From Sclerodactyla briareus (Eukaryota > Echinodermata > Holothuroidea > Dendrochirotida > Sclerodactylidae), in contig JAODTK010001043.1 in the NCBI GenBank assembly GCA_026419785.1, positions 372,001 through 436,000 of the forward strand: 64,000 nucleotides of DNA. Reading direction: 5' to 3'. The number at the start of each line of letters is the position of its first letter. The first letter of the stretch is position 1. Below the pieces are notes generated by a model. That model searched no databases, was not told the DNA's origin, and worked only from the letters and a program-made list of their open reading frames with translations. Below are positions 1 through 11,700 of this stretch, in pieces. A program made the translations under genes and the position numbers.

Positions 1-591
1 GTTTTTCGGTCAGGCTCTAACTAAAGGTCCATTGAGGGTACCAACCAAAACTTCGGGCAGGCAAAGTCAAGGTATAATATAAGCCGCTTGGCTATTCTGG
101 TTTTGTGACATTATGTGTCGTACACACACTGATTGGATGGGCAGGTCATCTGATGAATTATTAAAATCCGAAGCCCTTTGGAAGCACAGATGGTGCAGCA
201 GAATCAAGTACTTGCTTCCCCACAGAAGTGCTGGACTACTTGATGTTTTCAAAAAACTGCTAGTCAGGTGTCCTTAGAATCTCAGGCTAGTACCTGTCTG
301 CCAGTGCACTTATGAAGAGTCATATGAAGAGTGTAGGTAAGTGTGGTATAAGGATAACCTTTATAGAAATCTCACAAGCATTTACATTTTCACAACCTGC
401 CTTCATATTTTTTCATTCTGATTACTGAAAAATTGGTTTGCATACAACTTTTGTTGTTCAGTCCTCATTTTCGGGACTCAAAATCTGTCTCAATATATTT
501 CACAATGACTAGCTGTAGTCATGGGGCAGACAAAAACAACATTACAGGTATTCAAGACACTGGTAATTCAAAATGTATGCTGTTATATTAT
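1..591. other. non-coding sequence, no gene seen
   Basis: Reading frames here are short and have no recognisable domain, signal peptide or splice-bounded exon. I see no repeat structure until the GC-rich minisatellite that follows. Confidence 0.4.
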
Positions 592-697
592 GGCGGCCTC
601 GGCCTCGATGGTGTGGCCTCGGCCTCGGGGTGCGGCCTCGGCATCGGCCTCGGGGGGGGTGCGGCCTCGGCCTTGGCCTCGATGCAGCGGCCTCGAC
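592..697. repeat. GGCCTC-rich minisatellite
   Basis: The hexamer GGCCTC and one-base variants recur through this stretch (GCGGCCTCGGCCTCG and similar). The Ala/Ser/Gly-rich reading frames over it are by-products of the repeat, not protein evidence. Confidence 0.75.
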
Positions 698-711
698 TAC
701 AAACACTGATA

Positions 712-810
712 GATTAGATTAGATAGATAGATAGATAGATAGGATAGATAGATAGCATGATAGATGTTAGATAGATAGCGATAGATAGATAGATAGATAG
801 ATAGATAGCC
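712..810. repeat. (TAGA)n microsatellite
   Basis: Interrupted GATA/TAGA tetranucleotide tract directly after the GGCCTC minisatellite. A T homopolymer follows at about 842-860. Confidence 0.9.
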
Positions 811-1539
811 TCACCAGCCATAGGCTGCTTTGAGCTAAAAAATTTTTTTTTTTTTTTTTTTGCAAAAGTGGAAACAATAGTTTATAAGGCTGTGTTGAAT
901 ATTCGGCGATACAAAGGCCCTAAGGGGATTTTCTGTCATTCATTTGTAATTCCAAAATGTGTTCCCGACCGCCAATTTAGGGGAGATAATGGAATATGCT
1001 TGAACAAAGTGTGCAAATCGGAAAAACAATGGTGTGATTGATTCACTGTGAACCTTTAAGGAGGGGGGGGGGGGTGGTCACCATCACACCACCCCTAGAG
1101 TAGTATTCATGTTGCACATGCCACTTCCTGTGAACCGAGAGATTGTCCTTACGAAAGGGAAGAACTCTATGAGTGATCTGTCTATTACCAGTGGTTCTCA
1201 ACCCAGGGGAAATGGTTTACAACACAATTACATAGCAAGTTAGTCCGCATCTCCCCACCTATCAACCATTCAATTAGAATTTGATCATAAGGGGAACGGT
1301 TCAAGGAAAGGCAAGGGGGAAATGGGAGAAAAGGTTGGGAGCCACTGGAACAAGTGCCCAAATGCTGAAATTCAGACTGATTGTGGTGGTGGCGCACTGC
1401 ATAAATCTCATGAATTGTTGGATCTTATATAGCATCAGGTGATCAAATATCAACGTAACACAAGACTATCCCCGGGCTGTGGTGACGTCCTTTACGCAAA
1501 ATAAATAAAACCCTATCCTATAGGTTCCCAAACCCCCAT

Positions 1540-1930
1540 TTCAATATTGTGTTCCTATGTGGAGTTATTGGCCTTCACATTTTGGGCCATTAAGCCCAGA
1601 GAAATTGGGGATAATCCCAATTGCGCAATAACGCATGACGTCACACCAGGACAACACATGAAAGTATTTTATGTATTGATTGTTTTATTTTGTTTTATGA
1701 GTCAGCATACAGCAGAAGGGGTCTGTTTGTCCCCTTTTTCTCAGGCTAAAGTAACCATCAACAGCTATCAACTCACTACAACAATCCTCTCCATAGACTG
1801 AATCTTGTTGAAGTGAATAAATGTTGAATTTCAATAGAAAACAAAGAATGTTGGCAGGGTTGTGGCAAGTATGACATAATTTATTAATGCATGATGGGAT
1901 TCATTTCGATCTTTGCGCAATACACATGCT
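1540..1930. repeat. dispersed repeat family 1, copy a
   Basis: This stretch aligns by eye with 19905-20275. Shared landmarks in order are GTGGAGTT.GGCCTTCA, GCA.TAACGCATGAC, ACAACACAT, AAACAAAGAA and the end TATGCATGATGGGAT. It is an old interspersed repeat of about 390 bp with no coding capacity. The tail of this copy continues into CTTTGCGCAA. Confidence 0.6.
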
Positions 1931-2351
1931 TCACAAATCACAATTACACTAACTTCAAAGGACTTAACTCCGTAACGGAAAGTCCTATTAACTTCCGGTG
2001 TTGGACTAACTCATTCAGTTGTTATCCAGCTTTTAATTTTGCCCCTGTATAAATCTCCTGCTTTGCCCTTTATTAAATAAACTTCGTCCTCTCGTTCGAT
2101 TTGCTATTAACATAGTAAAATACTACGCAAACTGGTTCCAACAGGGGAGGTGAAACTTGTTCTCCATATCCTTCTACCCGAATGTTTGAGGCACATCCTC
2201 TCATGCTCTTTGGGTTCTCGGCTTTGTTTACAAACAAGACAAATGGTAATTCCCCTTGATAATCACGTGGACAAGTAGTTCCTCGATGAGAACATTCCCG
2301 CCGAATATTCTTGTTGCCCATGTAGTTACTTATCGTGGAAGGTAAGCCGCT
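1931..2351. other. upstream flank of the arylsulfatase gene
   Basis: Non-coding stretch between dispersed repeat 1 and the G tract. I cannot place a TATA box or transcription start with confidence. Confidence 0.3.
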
Positions 2352-2380
2352 GGGGGGGGGGGGGGGGGGGGGGGGGGGGG
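2352..2380. repeat. 29-bp poly-G tract upstream of exon 1
   Basis: An uninterrupted run of G lies about 120 bp before the arylsulfatase start codon. Similar G or C runs occur at 1063-1074, 26500-26518, 36290-36332 and 39000-39012. The true length in the genome is uncertain because such runs are often miscounted. Confidence 0.85.
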
Positions 2381-2501
2381 TCTTGTGTGATGTTCTTCAA
2401 CGGAAACCTAAGTACTGTACCTCCTACATACAGGAAGAACATCACATTCCGTTTGTGCCCGGCTGGCGTACCGTAGCTAGCTTTCCATTCAACTCAAAAA
2501 C

Positions 2502-2752
2502 ATGTTGCAACCAGTAATTATTTTAGCTCTTTGTATTCTGCTAGTAAGGGTCAATGGGCTGCAAACTCCGAAATATCGTGCTAGTTGTCGCAGACGATTT
2601 AGGATACAACGGTCACGTGATTTACATGGCTCAGAAATTCGACACCCAACTTTGATAGGCTGGCGAAAGTAAGGCGTTAGGCCTGGAGAATTAACTACGT
2701 TCAACCAATCTGTTCACCCACGCGATCAGTTTAAATGAGTGGGGAGGTACCA
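2502..2752 (+). CDS. ARSB-like: arylsulfatase exon 1: signal peptide, DD metal site, CSPTR catalytic signature
   Basis: ATG at 2502 opens a 19-residue signal peptide (MLQPVIILALCILLVRVNG). NIVLVVADDLGYN follows at 2572-2610 in the next frame, with the metal-binding Asp pair at 2593-2598. Frame returns for HGSEIRHPTL. After another shift the exon reads NYYVQPICSPTR, with the catalytic Cys codon at 2711-2713 and CSPTR at 2711-2725, and then SGRYQ. The donor is CA|GTAAAA at 2752/2753. The split Gln codon joins exon 2 (CA|A ATT CAC). A stronger-looking internal GT at 2669 is rejected because the catalytic motif continues past it. Confidence 0.85.
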
Positions 2753-5700
2753 GTAAAATTTACTGTCATTTTGAAAAATCTATATATCAATAGTAACACA
2801 TGAGAGGGTCGACCCACAATACCGAGTCGAACGCTCCACGGCAACTGAGTGAGTCATCGCCTTCCCACACTGCAGTAAACATAATCTGCCCTCGTTAACA
2901 ATCGGTGCTGGAACTTTGGGCTGTTTTCCTATCCTAGTCATTCTCCCGCAGGCTTCTAGCTTAAGTCGCTGTACAGAAAGCCCACGTCATTGGCCTCACA
3001 GCAGTCATTAGCCAATCAGGCGCAACAGTCGGCCACTCTGTTAATTTTATTGGGCTGAGTGTTTACGACGACTGTTGCCCGCTATGCCGAGAAAGTATCA
3101 TGATTTGTATAGTTACACTCAGCCATGACAGGACCTGCCATCGAAGATCACGCAAAGCGAAACATAAACCGTGACACAACAGCAACCACATGTTTTTCTA
3201 CTCACAGAAAGAAGATACTACCGTGCTGCGTAAACAAGGGAAAAAAGTCTGGACATGATTGCTCTGGGTTAGAATGCTTGAACTTATCCCTCTTTCATAA
3301 AAGCTAATTTTAACAACCGTGCTGTCCCCCAGGGCAATGTTATCACAGTTTGAAAAATCATTGCAGAATTCCTAATTTTCCGAGGGGACTCGTATAGCAC
3401 TGCATGCTCATGCGTATGCAGGCAGGGAGGGTGTTAATTTCTGCGAGGTGTTTGAAGGTCTGTGGTAAGAGCCGATTGGCGGGCGAATCGTGTTGGAAAG
3501 TATGAGTCATCGTCCTTTGTCTACAGAGTCGCAAATTCGATACGGTGACCAAGATTGTTACGGCAACTCAGAATGTGTGATAACCTGGCTGGTCACAAAA
3601 TGGCTACGGGTCACTTGAGTTTTCAATAATCATCAAAGTAAAACATCAAAATACTATACAAAATACAGAGGAAGATCCATGTTGGTAGAGCTGTTATCCA
3701 GATTAGGTTTGAGCTTTGTTGAGCTTCTTTAATTTTGGTTTCTAAGTCTGTGTCACCACTAGTGTATATGAAATTCAACTAATTGCAGTCTGCACACTTA
3801 CTGATGTGATCATGGATAGTACTGGCAGTTTCCTTTTCTGACAGCTAGGTGCTCCTGCCCTGATACCGAGTGTCTTTATTCAAGCTTTACTGGTATGTGC
3901 CTCTTTGGCCCTTCTGTACTTCATGACCTGAAGAGGGAGATAGAAAGCTCCTGAAAAGGTTTATTGGAACATGTACTTTGAATAGTTGTTTCTGATTTGC
4001 TCTTTTTATTGTGTTTAATAGACTTTCCCCTAAACGACATCTAACCTGTACCTTCCCTTTAAACCCACAGAATTCACACTGGTCTTCAGCACAGCTACAT
4101 CGGTGTTGCTCAGCCAAACTGCCTGCCTACGACATCCCCATTCTACCACAGCGGTTGAAGGGTTGGGTAAGCAACCCCATCGTCGGCACGTGGCACCTTG
4201 GCTTCTACAAAATGACTTCCTGCCCCCAGAACAGGATTTGAGCACTTTCTTTGGTAAATGTACAATTGTCTTGGTACATTGACGTAAGATTACTCAGCTC
4301 ATGTTGTACCCATAAAGTAGATTATTTGCAGTTTTAAATGTGATTTGGATGCAATTGTATATGCTCATCTCCCCCTATACCCTGATAGGATGAACCATTG
4401 TCAAAGATGGTCATACAATACTAATTAGCACTGATTCATGACTTTACAATCCTCATTATGACCCACTAGAAAACAAGGTTTTTCTATCATGTGATGGATC
4501 ATTCAGAGAAAGTTACACACATGAGGTCACAGGGTTCAAAGTCTGAAACCTTGAGAACATGAACCTCTCCCCACCTGGATCTATGAAAGCTCATACTTAG
4601 TAAGTGTTATTCCCCATAGGCCTAATGATTACATGATTTCCTATTGTTTGTAGGGTCAAGTCAAGGTCATAGTCAACAGAGGTCAAACGTCTACAATGCT
4701 TGGTCCTGAAAAAAATTAAATTTGACGTATAACTTTCTTTTCAGGGAAAACAATAACACCATTTGTTTTTGGTGTAAACGGGGTCAGTCTGGTGAAAATA
4801 TATTGAATTGGGCAAAAAAAAAATTCAGCTTGTAAACATGATAATTAGTCCGCCTTGACCCCATTGATATGTTCTTTAACCTGCTGTTTCCTCCCCACAT
4901 GGTAATCTCTACTGGTTCGGAGGACTATTTCACTCATTCCGGGGGGGCTATGGGGCTTCGCTTGCGACCGCTCCCACTGGTTGGGCTTACGACTTCTGGG
5001 ACGATGACGTCCCATACTGGACTGCTTATCAGTGACTACTCTGTATCGTGGTTCAAGGACAAGTCAACCGATTATAGATAGCAGCCTCCAAAGAAAAGGT
5101 AATCATTCAGGGATATATTTCAGGTAGAAGGTTTTAATGTTTATTCAGTACTTAAAGTCTCTAGGTGATCCTATGGCGAGAAAAGGGAATATTTTATCAA
5201 GAAGAAATATATATATCTTATTGTTAAATCTATTGCGATTGGAGAAATTTTATCCTTATTTCAAGAAATATTCATACTTTGCCAAATCAAGATGTATTTT
5301 CTGCATTGTGAACTATTTGTTCACAATGGAAAATCTGTTCCCTCAAAAATAGTTCAGAAGCACTAATATTTTCGATGGATAAAATTATCATACAAGAAAT
5401 CGTTTCCCAATATATAAAATATATTTAGATACATTTCATTTGCCAAAAATATTGTTTTTTGCTACACTAATATTTTGCAACCAAATATTTTTTTGCAATG
5501 CAATTTCATTTCTCTTCACAATTATATTATCAACGTAAAAAAAATTATTAACGTAGTCTTTGCAACCATGATATGTTTGCAACAAAATATATGTTGGCAA
5601 CCGAAATTTGTTTGCTCTGCCATAATTATATTATCAACGAAAAACTATATATTATCAACACTAGTCCTCAGTTCAGTCGTTTCAGTGATTCATCGTTTCC

Positions 5701-8700
5701 CCATGGCGTATCTCCACGCTCATGCTGGCCTTGCACCCGCGTACACGGACTATGACCGAAACCTTCAACTTGAACTTGAAGTGATGTGTGCGGCATCTAC
5801 TACTAATCGGCCTTGCAGTAGGTGGCCTGAACTGGGACCCAGATCCCAGGAGTGACAATTAGTCGTTCAGATTCCCCCGCTCTCTCGACGCAGGAACAGG
5901 GATGTCAGTTCCTGCTGAATCTCACTTGGCCAAGTATTATAGTAACAATAACAGTTGCGTTGGGGACCACTGTTACTGGGAGTGTTAGAGGGAGCATTCG
6001 GCCTAGGTTCGTGCAGACAAGGTTTGCAATCCTTCTGTCCTAGTAATGGCCGCCCCATCGGTTGGACTGCCTCTCCAACTGATTGCGTCCTGCGTCCATT
6101 TATTAATCTTAATTAATCGAACCGACGTCAATATTAGTAATTACGATTAATCCTTTTATTTGTAACCACTCAGCAGTACACAGAAAAACTCGCCGCGATG
6201 CCGGTCCGCAGGGTATTTTTTTATGGAAGGACGGTTGAATGGCAAACTGGATGAGCCATGAATTTGCACATGTGCTCGATTCAGTTAGGATTGGAGTAAT
6301 AGCTTAAAGGTCTTGTCGTTCCGTTGCCACTGTTCTGTGGGCCGTTGAACGCATGGTGATGGTGTAAATAGTGAATAATGTCGGAAATATCAAGTTTCAA
6401 TAATATCCCCTAAACAGTGACGATTCTATATCCCTGGTGCTCAATTATCCAGAGAAAAAAATTGCACGAGCATGCCTCCGTCCTCGTTGATCCAACTTCC
6501 ACAATTTATGACGACAACTCCAAGGAATGAATCACTTGTCATGCATTTCATGCGTCATTCTGAACCCTCGCTTTCTACCCAGCATTGCATCATCAATGAT
6601 ACACCACTTCAAAAAAAAAGCCCGTTGGGGAATAAAAATTGATATTCCTCATAATCAGTTTCTTCCAATATCAGCCCTTGAAATCGTTATCCATATAGTA
6701 CGAAAAGTGGAAAGCCGCGGTTGCAGGTTGACGGAATCCACGCTGTACCCTCAGTACAGTAACAGTAGATTCACGTGCATTTCACGGCTCCCGGTACTCT
6801 GACGATTGGAAGCATTAACGGCTGTCCATGAGGCTACGTTGATATATATATGTTTTCGTTTGCAAACAATTTTTGACAGCCAAACATATTTTCCTGTTGC
6901 CAACAAATAATTGTAGCCGAATATCTTTTTTGGTTTTTAACATTTTTTCTAGTATCTACAATATTCGTTTTCGGAAAGTTTCTTTGTCTGGACATATCTG
7001 CAATGGAAATATATTTTTAGTGATCGAACACATTTTGTAAACAATATAATTATTATTTTTTCCCTTGTACACTATATATTTCACTGGAAACATAAATAAC
7101 TTCTTGCCAACGTAATTTTTTTTTCTAGGATACATATATTTTTACAAACAAATTTTTGTTGCTACCGTATAATGTTGTTGCAACTATTAATTGGGTTGTA
7201 AATGTAATATATCTACATATATTTTTTTTATATTTTTTCACAGTAAACTTCTTTTAACGACAATTTTTCCCCTCGAACATATTTTGGCTTCAAAATATTT
7301 TTTATGGGGAAACAATAATTTCTAATGTGAATAATATTTCCACAATCAGAAAATATTTCTTGATTGTGGCATATATATTCCTTCCTGATAATATGTTCCC
7401 TTTTCTCGCGCATAGAGTCCGGTCCTACCCACTCAACTGAACTGCAACTGGTCCCAAAGGGGACCTCACTGGACTCCACTGGTTGTTCCCCAAAACCTTC
7501 CTGTTGAACTCTAAGTGGGACTCTGAGGGCAGGAGGACCCAATGGACAATGACTGACTCGGCAGTCGCATGCAGACTTCAACTTGACCCGATTAATGTGA
7601 CCCAAATTGGGACTCAGCTTTTCTGAATTTGGTTTTGTTTTTAGCTCCAACCAGCTTTGGTGGTTGAGCTTTGTGATCCGCACATGTGTCATTCTATTTA
7701 TCTATCTGTCTATCTATCTAACTTTCCATTCTGTCATTTTGCCTTCTTGGGCTGTGTTCGCCTGGTCGTCGAGCAGAATGTTGACCAAACTTGGGGACAC
7801 TTCGCTGATGGGGTGTGCGGGTCCCCTTTGGCATTTTGACCTTTGAGAGGTCAAGTCAAAGGTCTTTGAAAAGGGGCACAGAGGCCATTGTTTGCCAAGA
7901 TTTCAAAATGTATTTCCAATTTCCTCCTACAAAGTTCATTAGAATTTCCCTGAAATGTGTCATAATGTTCCTTGTGGTGGTCTACTCTCAGCTTGTACAC
8001 AAAATTTTTTATTCAGCTCGTCTGAGGTCATGAGCTGATCAAACCATGAAATCTGTAATCCTTTCCTTTTTTGCCCTTAAATGCTCATTCTTTGATGATC
8101 TTACTGACCTTTGTGTACTGTTTTTGGTAAGTGCCAAGTGGCAATCAATCGTTGGCCACATGAAGGTCCAGGTCCGAATGTCATTAAAGTGGCATAATGG
8201 GCCATTCTCCCATAAATCTACAATTTGGCCTCTTCTGGCTACAAAGATCATTGGAAATTATTTTCCAATCGCATCCGCTATGTGGCCTTGAGAAGGTGCG
8301 TCTTATAACAATGTCCATTGTGAAATTAATTTTATTGCTGAATTTGACATTTTCCCCTAATCCTCCGAGCTTAATAATATCTGCTCAGTCGGCCAGAAAC
8401 CCACCGTTCTTCAAATCGAAGGTTATAATCGAATTAAACGCCTGTGGTTTCCATAACATGCAAGATTTTGCTAGGTGGGGGCATTCCATTCAGTTTTGGA
8501 GTTCAAATCTCCCAAAGCTATCCTATATAATCTGTGTACATCCTCTTCACGCATGGAGGTGAAATACCCTTCCTGCTCCAAGAGAAACTTGGCTTATCTA
8601 TCTGAAAGATATCTGTGGACTACTTGGCCTCAAGGTTTGCTTGTTTACTGCCCGTTATTTTAGTATTTCGGGTACCATACGTGCCCATGTGGCATGAGTT

Positions 8701-11700
8701 GAAAATGAATATAAAAATCTGAAATTGTGAGTGGTAACACTGTTCTGGACAGGTTGGTGCTATGTGGTGACTGATTAAATAGTTACTAGACTCCCATGCT
8801 GCAGTATGTTGTTGGGCTTTGTTACCACAACCGTCTCCACCATGAAAGTAGTAAAGCTGGACTATTTTAACCTGTAGAGATAATTTGTTCTGTTGTACTA
8901 TTCCAGAATGTAGCTGTCTTGATTGACTTGTGGAAATAATGAAGAAAATCTCTCCCTATGGAGAACATTGAATTTTCTTGAGACTGTGCTATAATGGTCC
9001 TTGGAGATTTAGTGGGTACATTAGACCAGTGATGACCAATGGAGACAGATGTTCAGTATTTTGGTATCTGGCCTCGTTCTGCAAGAACTGATGAGATGTG
9101 ATCACAAAACACAGATTCCCTCTGCCAAACATTTACTGAGTAACAATATTTTTAAAAGCAATAAAATACTGAAAACAGGGAAGGTCGAGCCGCATCTAAT
9201 GTCACCAGGAAGACGTCTGAATCGTCCAAATTGCAGCCCGAGACCTACAAGTCTACAACATCATACACCATTTTGTCTAATTCCAATTTCTAGCCCACCC
9301 GAAATTGAATTTTTTGAAAACTGATGTATTGGCCAATTTTAGCTCTTGGGGACATGATAAATGAAATTCAACTCCATTATTGGTATGTGGGTGCTCTCTG
9401 ATGAGTACATGATCCCTATCGGTTTGGGCCAGGTCACAGGTCCATCCAATGAGGTACAATCAAGTCTGAACATTGTGGACTGAAAGTCCAGAACTCTTGG
9501 GCCTATGAGCTGGGGTTCTGTTTGGTGTTTAATCATCCTGTTATCCAGTTGTTCTGTTTGGTTCTTAGGATGTAGAAAGGAGTCAAGAAACCACTAGGCC
9601 TTCTGGCTTTCTGTTCCATTTTTATCTAAGAAAGGATTGATAGGCTCCGTTTCACAGAGAGAGCTGAAGTGGGGGTGGAATGACATCAGTACCACTGTTG
9701 GACCACTCACTCAGGAGCTCTGCCTGGGAAGGCAACCTAGGGAGGAAGGCACCTAACACCCAGATTCCAATCGCGGGGGTCCTCATGGGACATAGCGACC
9801 TGGCCAGGGCCTGGCCCATCCCCCTCATGAGGTACCCTCAACGCTGATTGACTGAACTGGCTTTTACTCTCTCCTTCTGCCTTGCAGCCACTGTTTCTCT
9901 ACGTGCCCTTCCAGTCAGTCCATGGGCCGCTGCAGGTCCCAGACAAATACATGGAACAGTACAATTTCATCAAAGATCACAATCGACGAACTTACGCTGG
10001 CATGACTACCTGTATGGACGAGGCCATTGGGAAGATCGTCAGCAAGCTAGAATCAGCGGGAATGGATGGAATGACAACGTCTTCATTCTTGTCAACAGGT
10101 ACTTACCTATGCTCTGTAGCTTTGCATTATTCACTCTGAGAGGGCGGGTGGTAGAGTGGCTGAGGCGTATCACACCAGTGACCCTTAGAAAGCAAACATT
10201 CTGAGTTTGATGAGAGAGTTCGTCCTTTATTTTTACAATTATACCGCTGTCTTATATTCAAGATGCTTGGTTGGTCGCTTAGTCCTCTTGAAAATTCTCC
10301 ACCGGGGAGTTTGACGGAATTAGCAAAGACATGAGTTCAGCATAAAGGTGGCCATTGCTTGTTGAAGCTCTAATTGTAGTAATTGTATTCTGCAGCTGAG
10401 TAATGGTATCAGTCGTGCTTTACAAGCAGACATCTGAGTTCCAGTTTCAGTTCTTGAAAGGTGGTTATCTCTAGGGGGCTGTACGGGCCAGCTGTGTGTG
10501 AATGGGCACCGGTCGTGGTTTTCGGCTTCATGGTTCAACTCTAATGCAGTGGATTTCTGGAGTTGAATTTGGGTTATTTGCAAAATTAATAAAGTCTCCA
10601 AGCTTAGATGTGAGAAGTCATGCGGATAATATGAATATTCCAATTCTCCTGATTCTGAGAAAGTGGCGATCCTGGAGGTCACTGAATGGTCAACCTTTTT
10701 TTTTCTCGCCTACAGAATAGATGGAATAGTTCATTGAAAGTTAGTCATTGTTACCATTGACCATGTACAAATATGGCTGTCCATGAATTTTTGGTCAAAG
10801 AAAAATCATCAGGGGTGAATTTTTTGCCCTTTTTAATCTGAATGGTCAAGCAGGGTTCTAAACTACACTACAGAATCGATAGAATGATCATGAAAGTTGG
10901 TCAGTATTATTAATGACCAATGTTCCATTAGAAGTGTTCATGAAGTTGAGGTTGAAAGTCATGTACGGGTCAGTTTCATCAGCCCTTATATGGTTCGAAT
11001 GATCAAGCAACTTCTACTTCTACAAAATGACGGCTGATCAACTGTTGGATAGTAATATCATTTGAGACAATGGTGGAATTTTGGGTTTTCAACAAACTCC
11101 ACAGGTCAACAGTCATTCATGGGTCAGTTGTGGTTGTCATACCTTGACAATTACTCAAATTATAAATTGCTGCATTTGCAGATTTCTGATTGGAGGTCAT
11201 TAAGGGTCATTACCCCAGTGAAACCTATAGTACAAAATTGAGGCAAATTTGCGTGCAGCCCCTGTCCTGGTTTGTTTATTGATGGTGGTCTTTTTTAAAC
11301 ATCCTATGGAATCAACCATCGAGGGTCATAGTCAGTAGGGTCAGTAGAGGCATAATGAACCACGTTTGAAAAAAATTGTCCAGAATGTCATGGTTGATCT
11401 AGCTCAAAATTTTGTGTTGGCTTCCCCTGCGGGTAGTACAGGAGCCCTAATAATTTTGGTGTGAGACTAGAGGGTTCTCAACTTGGGGAAATTGGAGTGT
11501 TTGGGTCATTTCAGCTTGTAAGCACATTACTGATCCACAAACATACGGATCTTCTTGAGTATTAAAATATACATTACTTAAGCCAAATACTGTGGATGGA
11601 CATGTGCTAATCTTTTGATGATCTTGGCGAAGACATACATATATGGTTCTTGTTGAGCTACAGCACCATTGGTGCTCTAGTCTAGTGATGTTTCTTTGAA

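Larger units (their letters stand above)
7431..9887. other. rest of arylsulfatase intron 3
   Basis: No exon with sulfatase similarity lies here. The exon 3 to exon 4 peptide junction is already continuous, so none is expected. It includes a solitary copy of the repeat described at 16640-17420 (about 9310-9500). Confidence 0.5.

Noticed and set aside
2669..2670. GTAAGG as the end of sulfatase exon 1
   Set aside because: The peptide continues past it through NYYVQPICSPTR to GRYQ, and the GT at 2753 gives the correct phase with exon 2.
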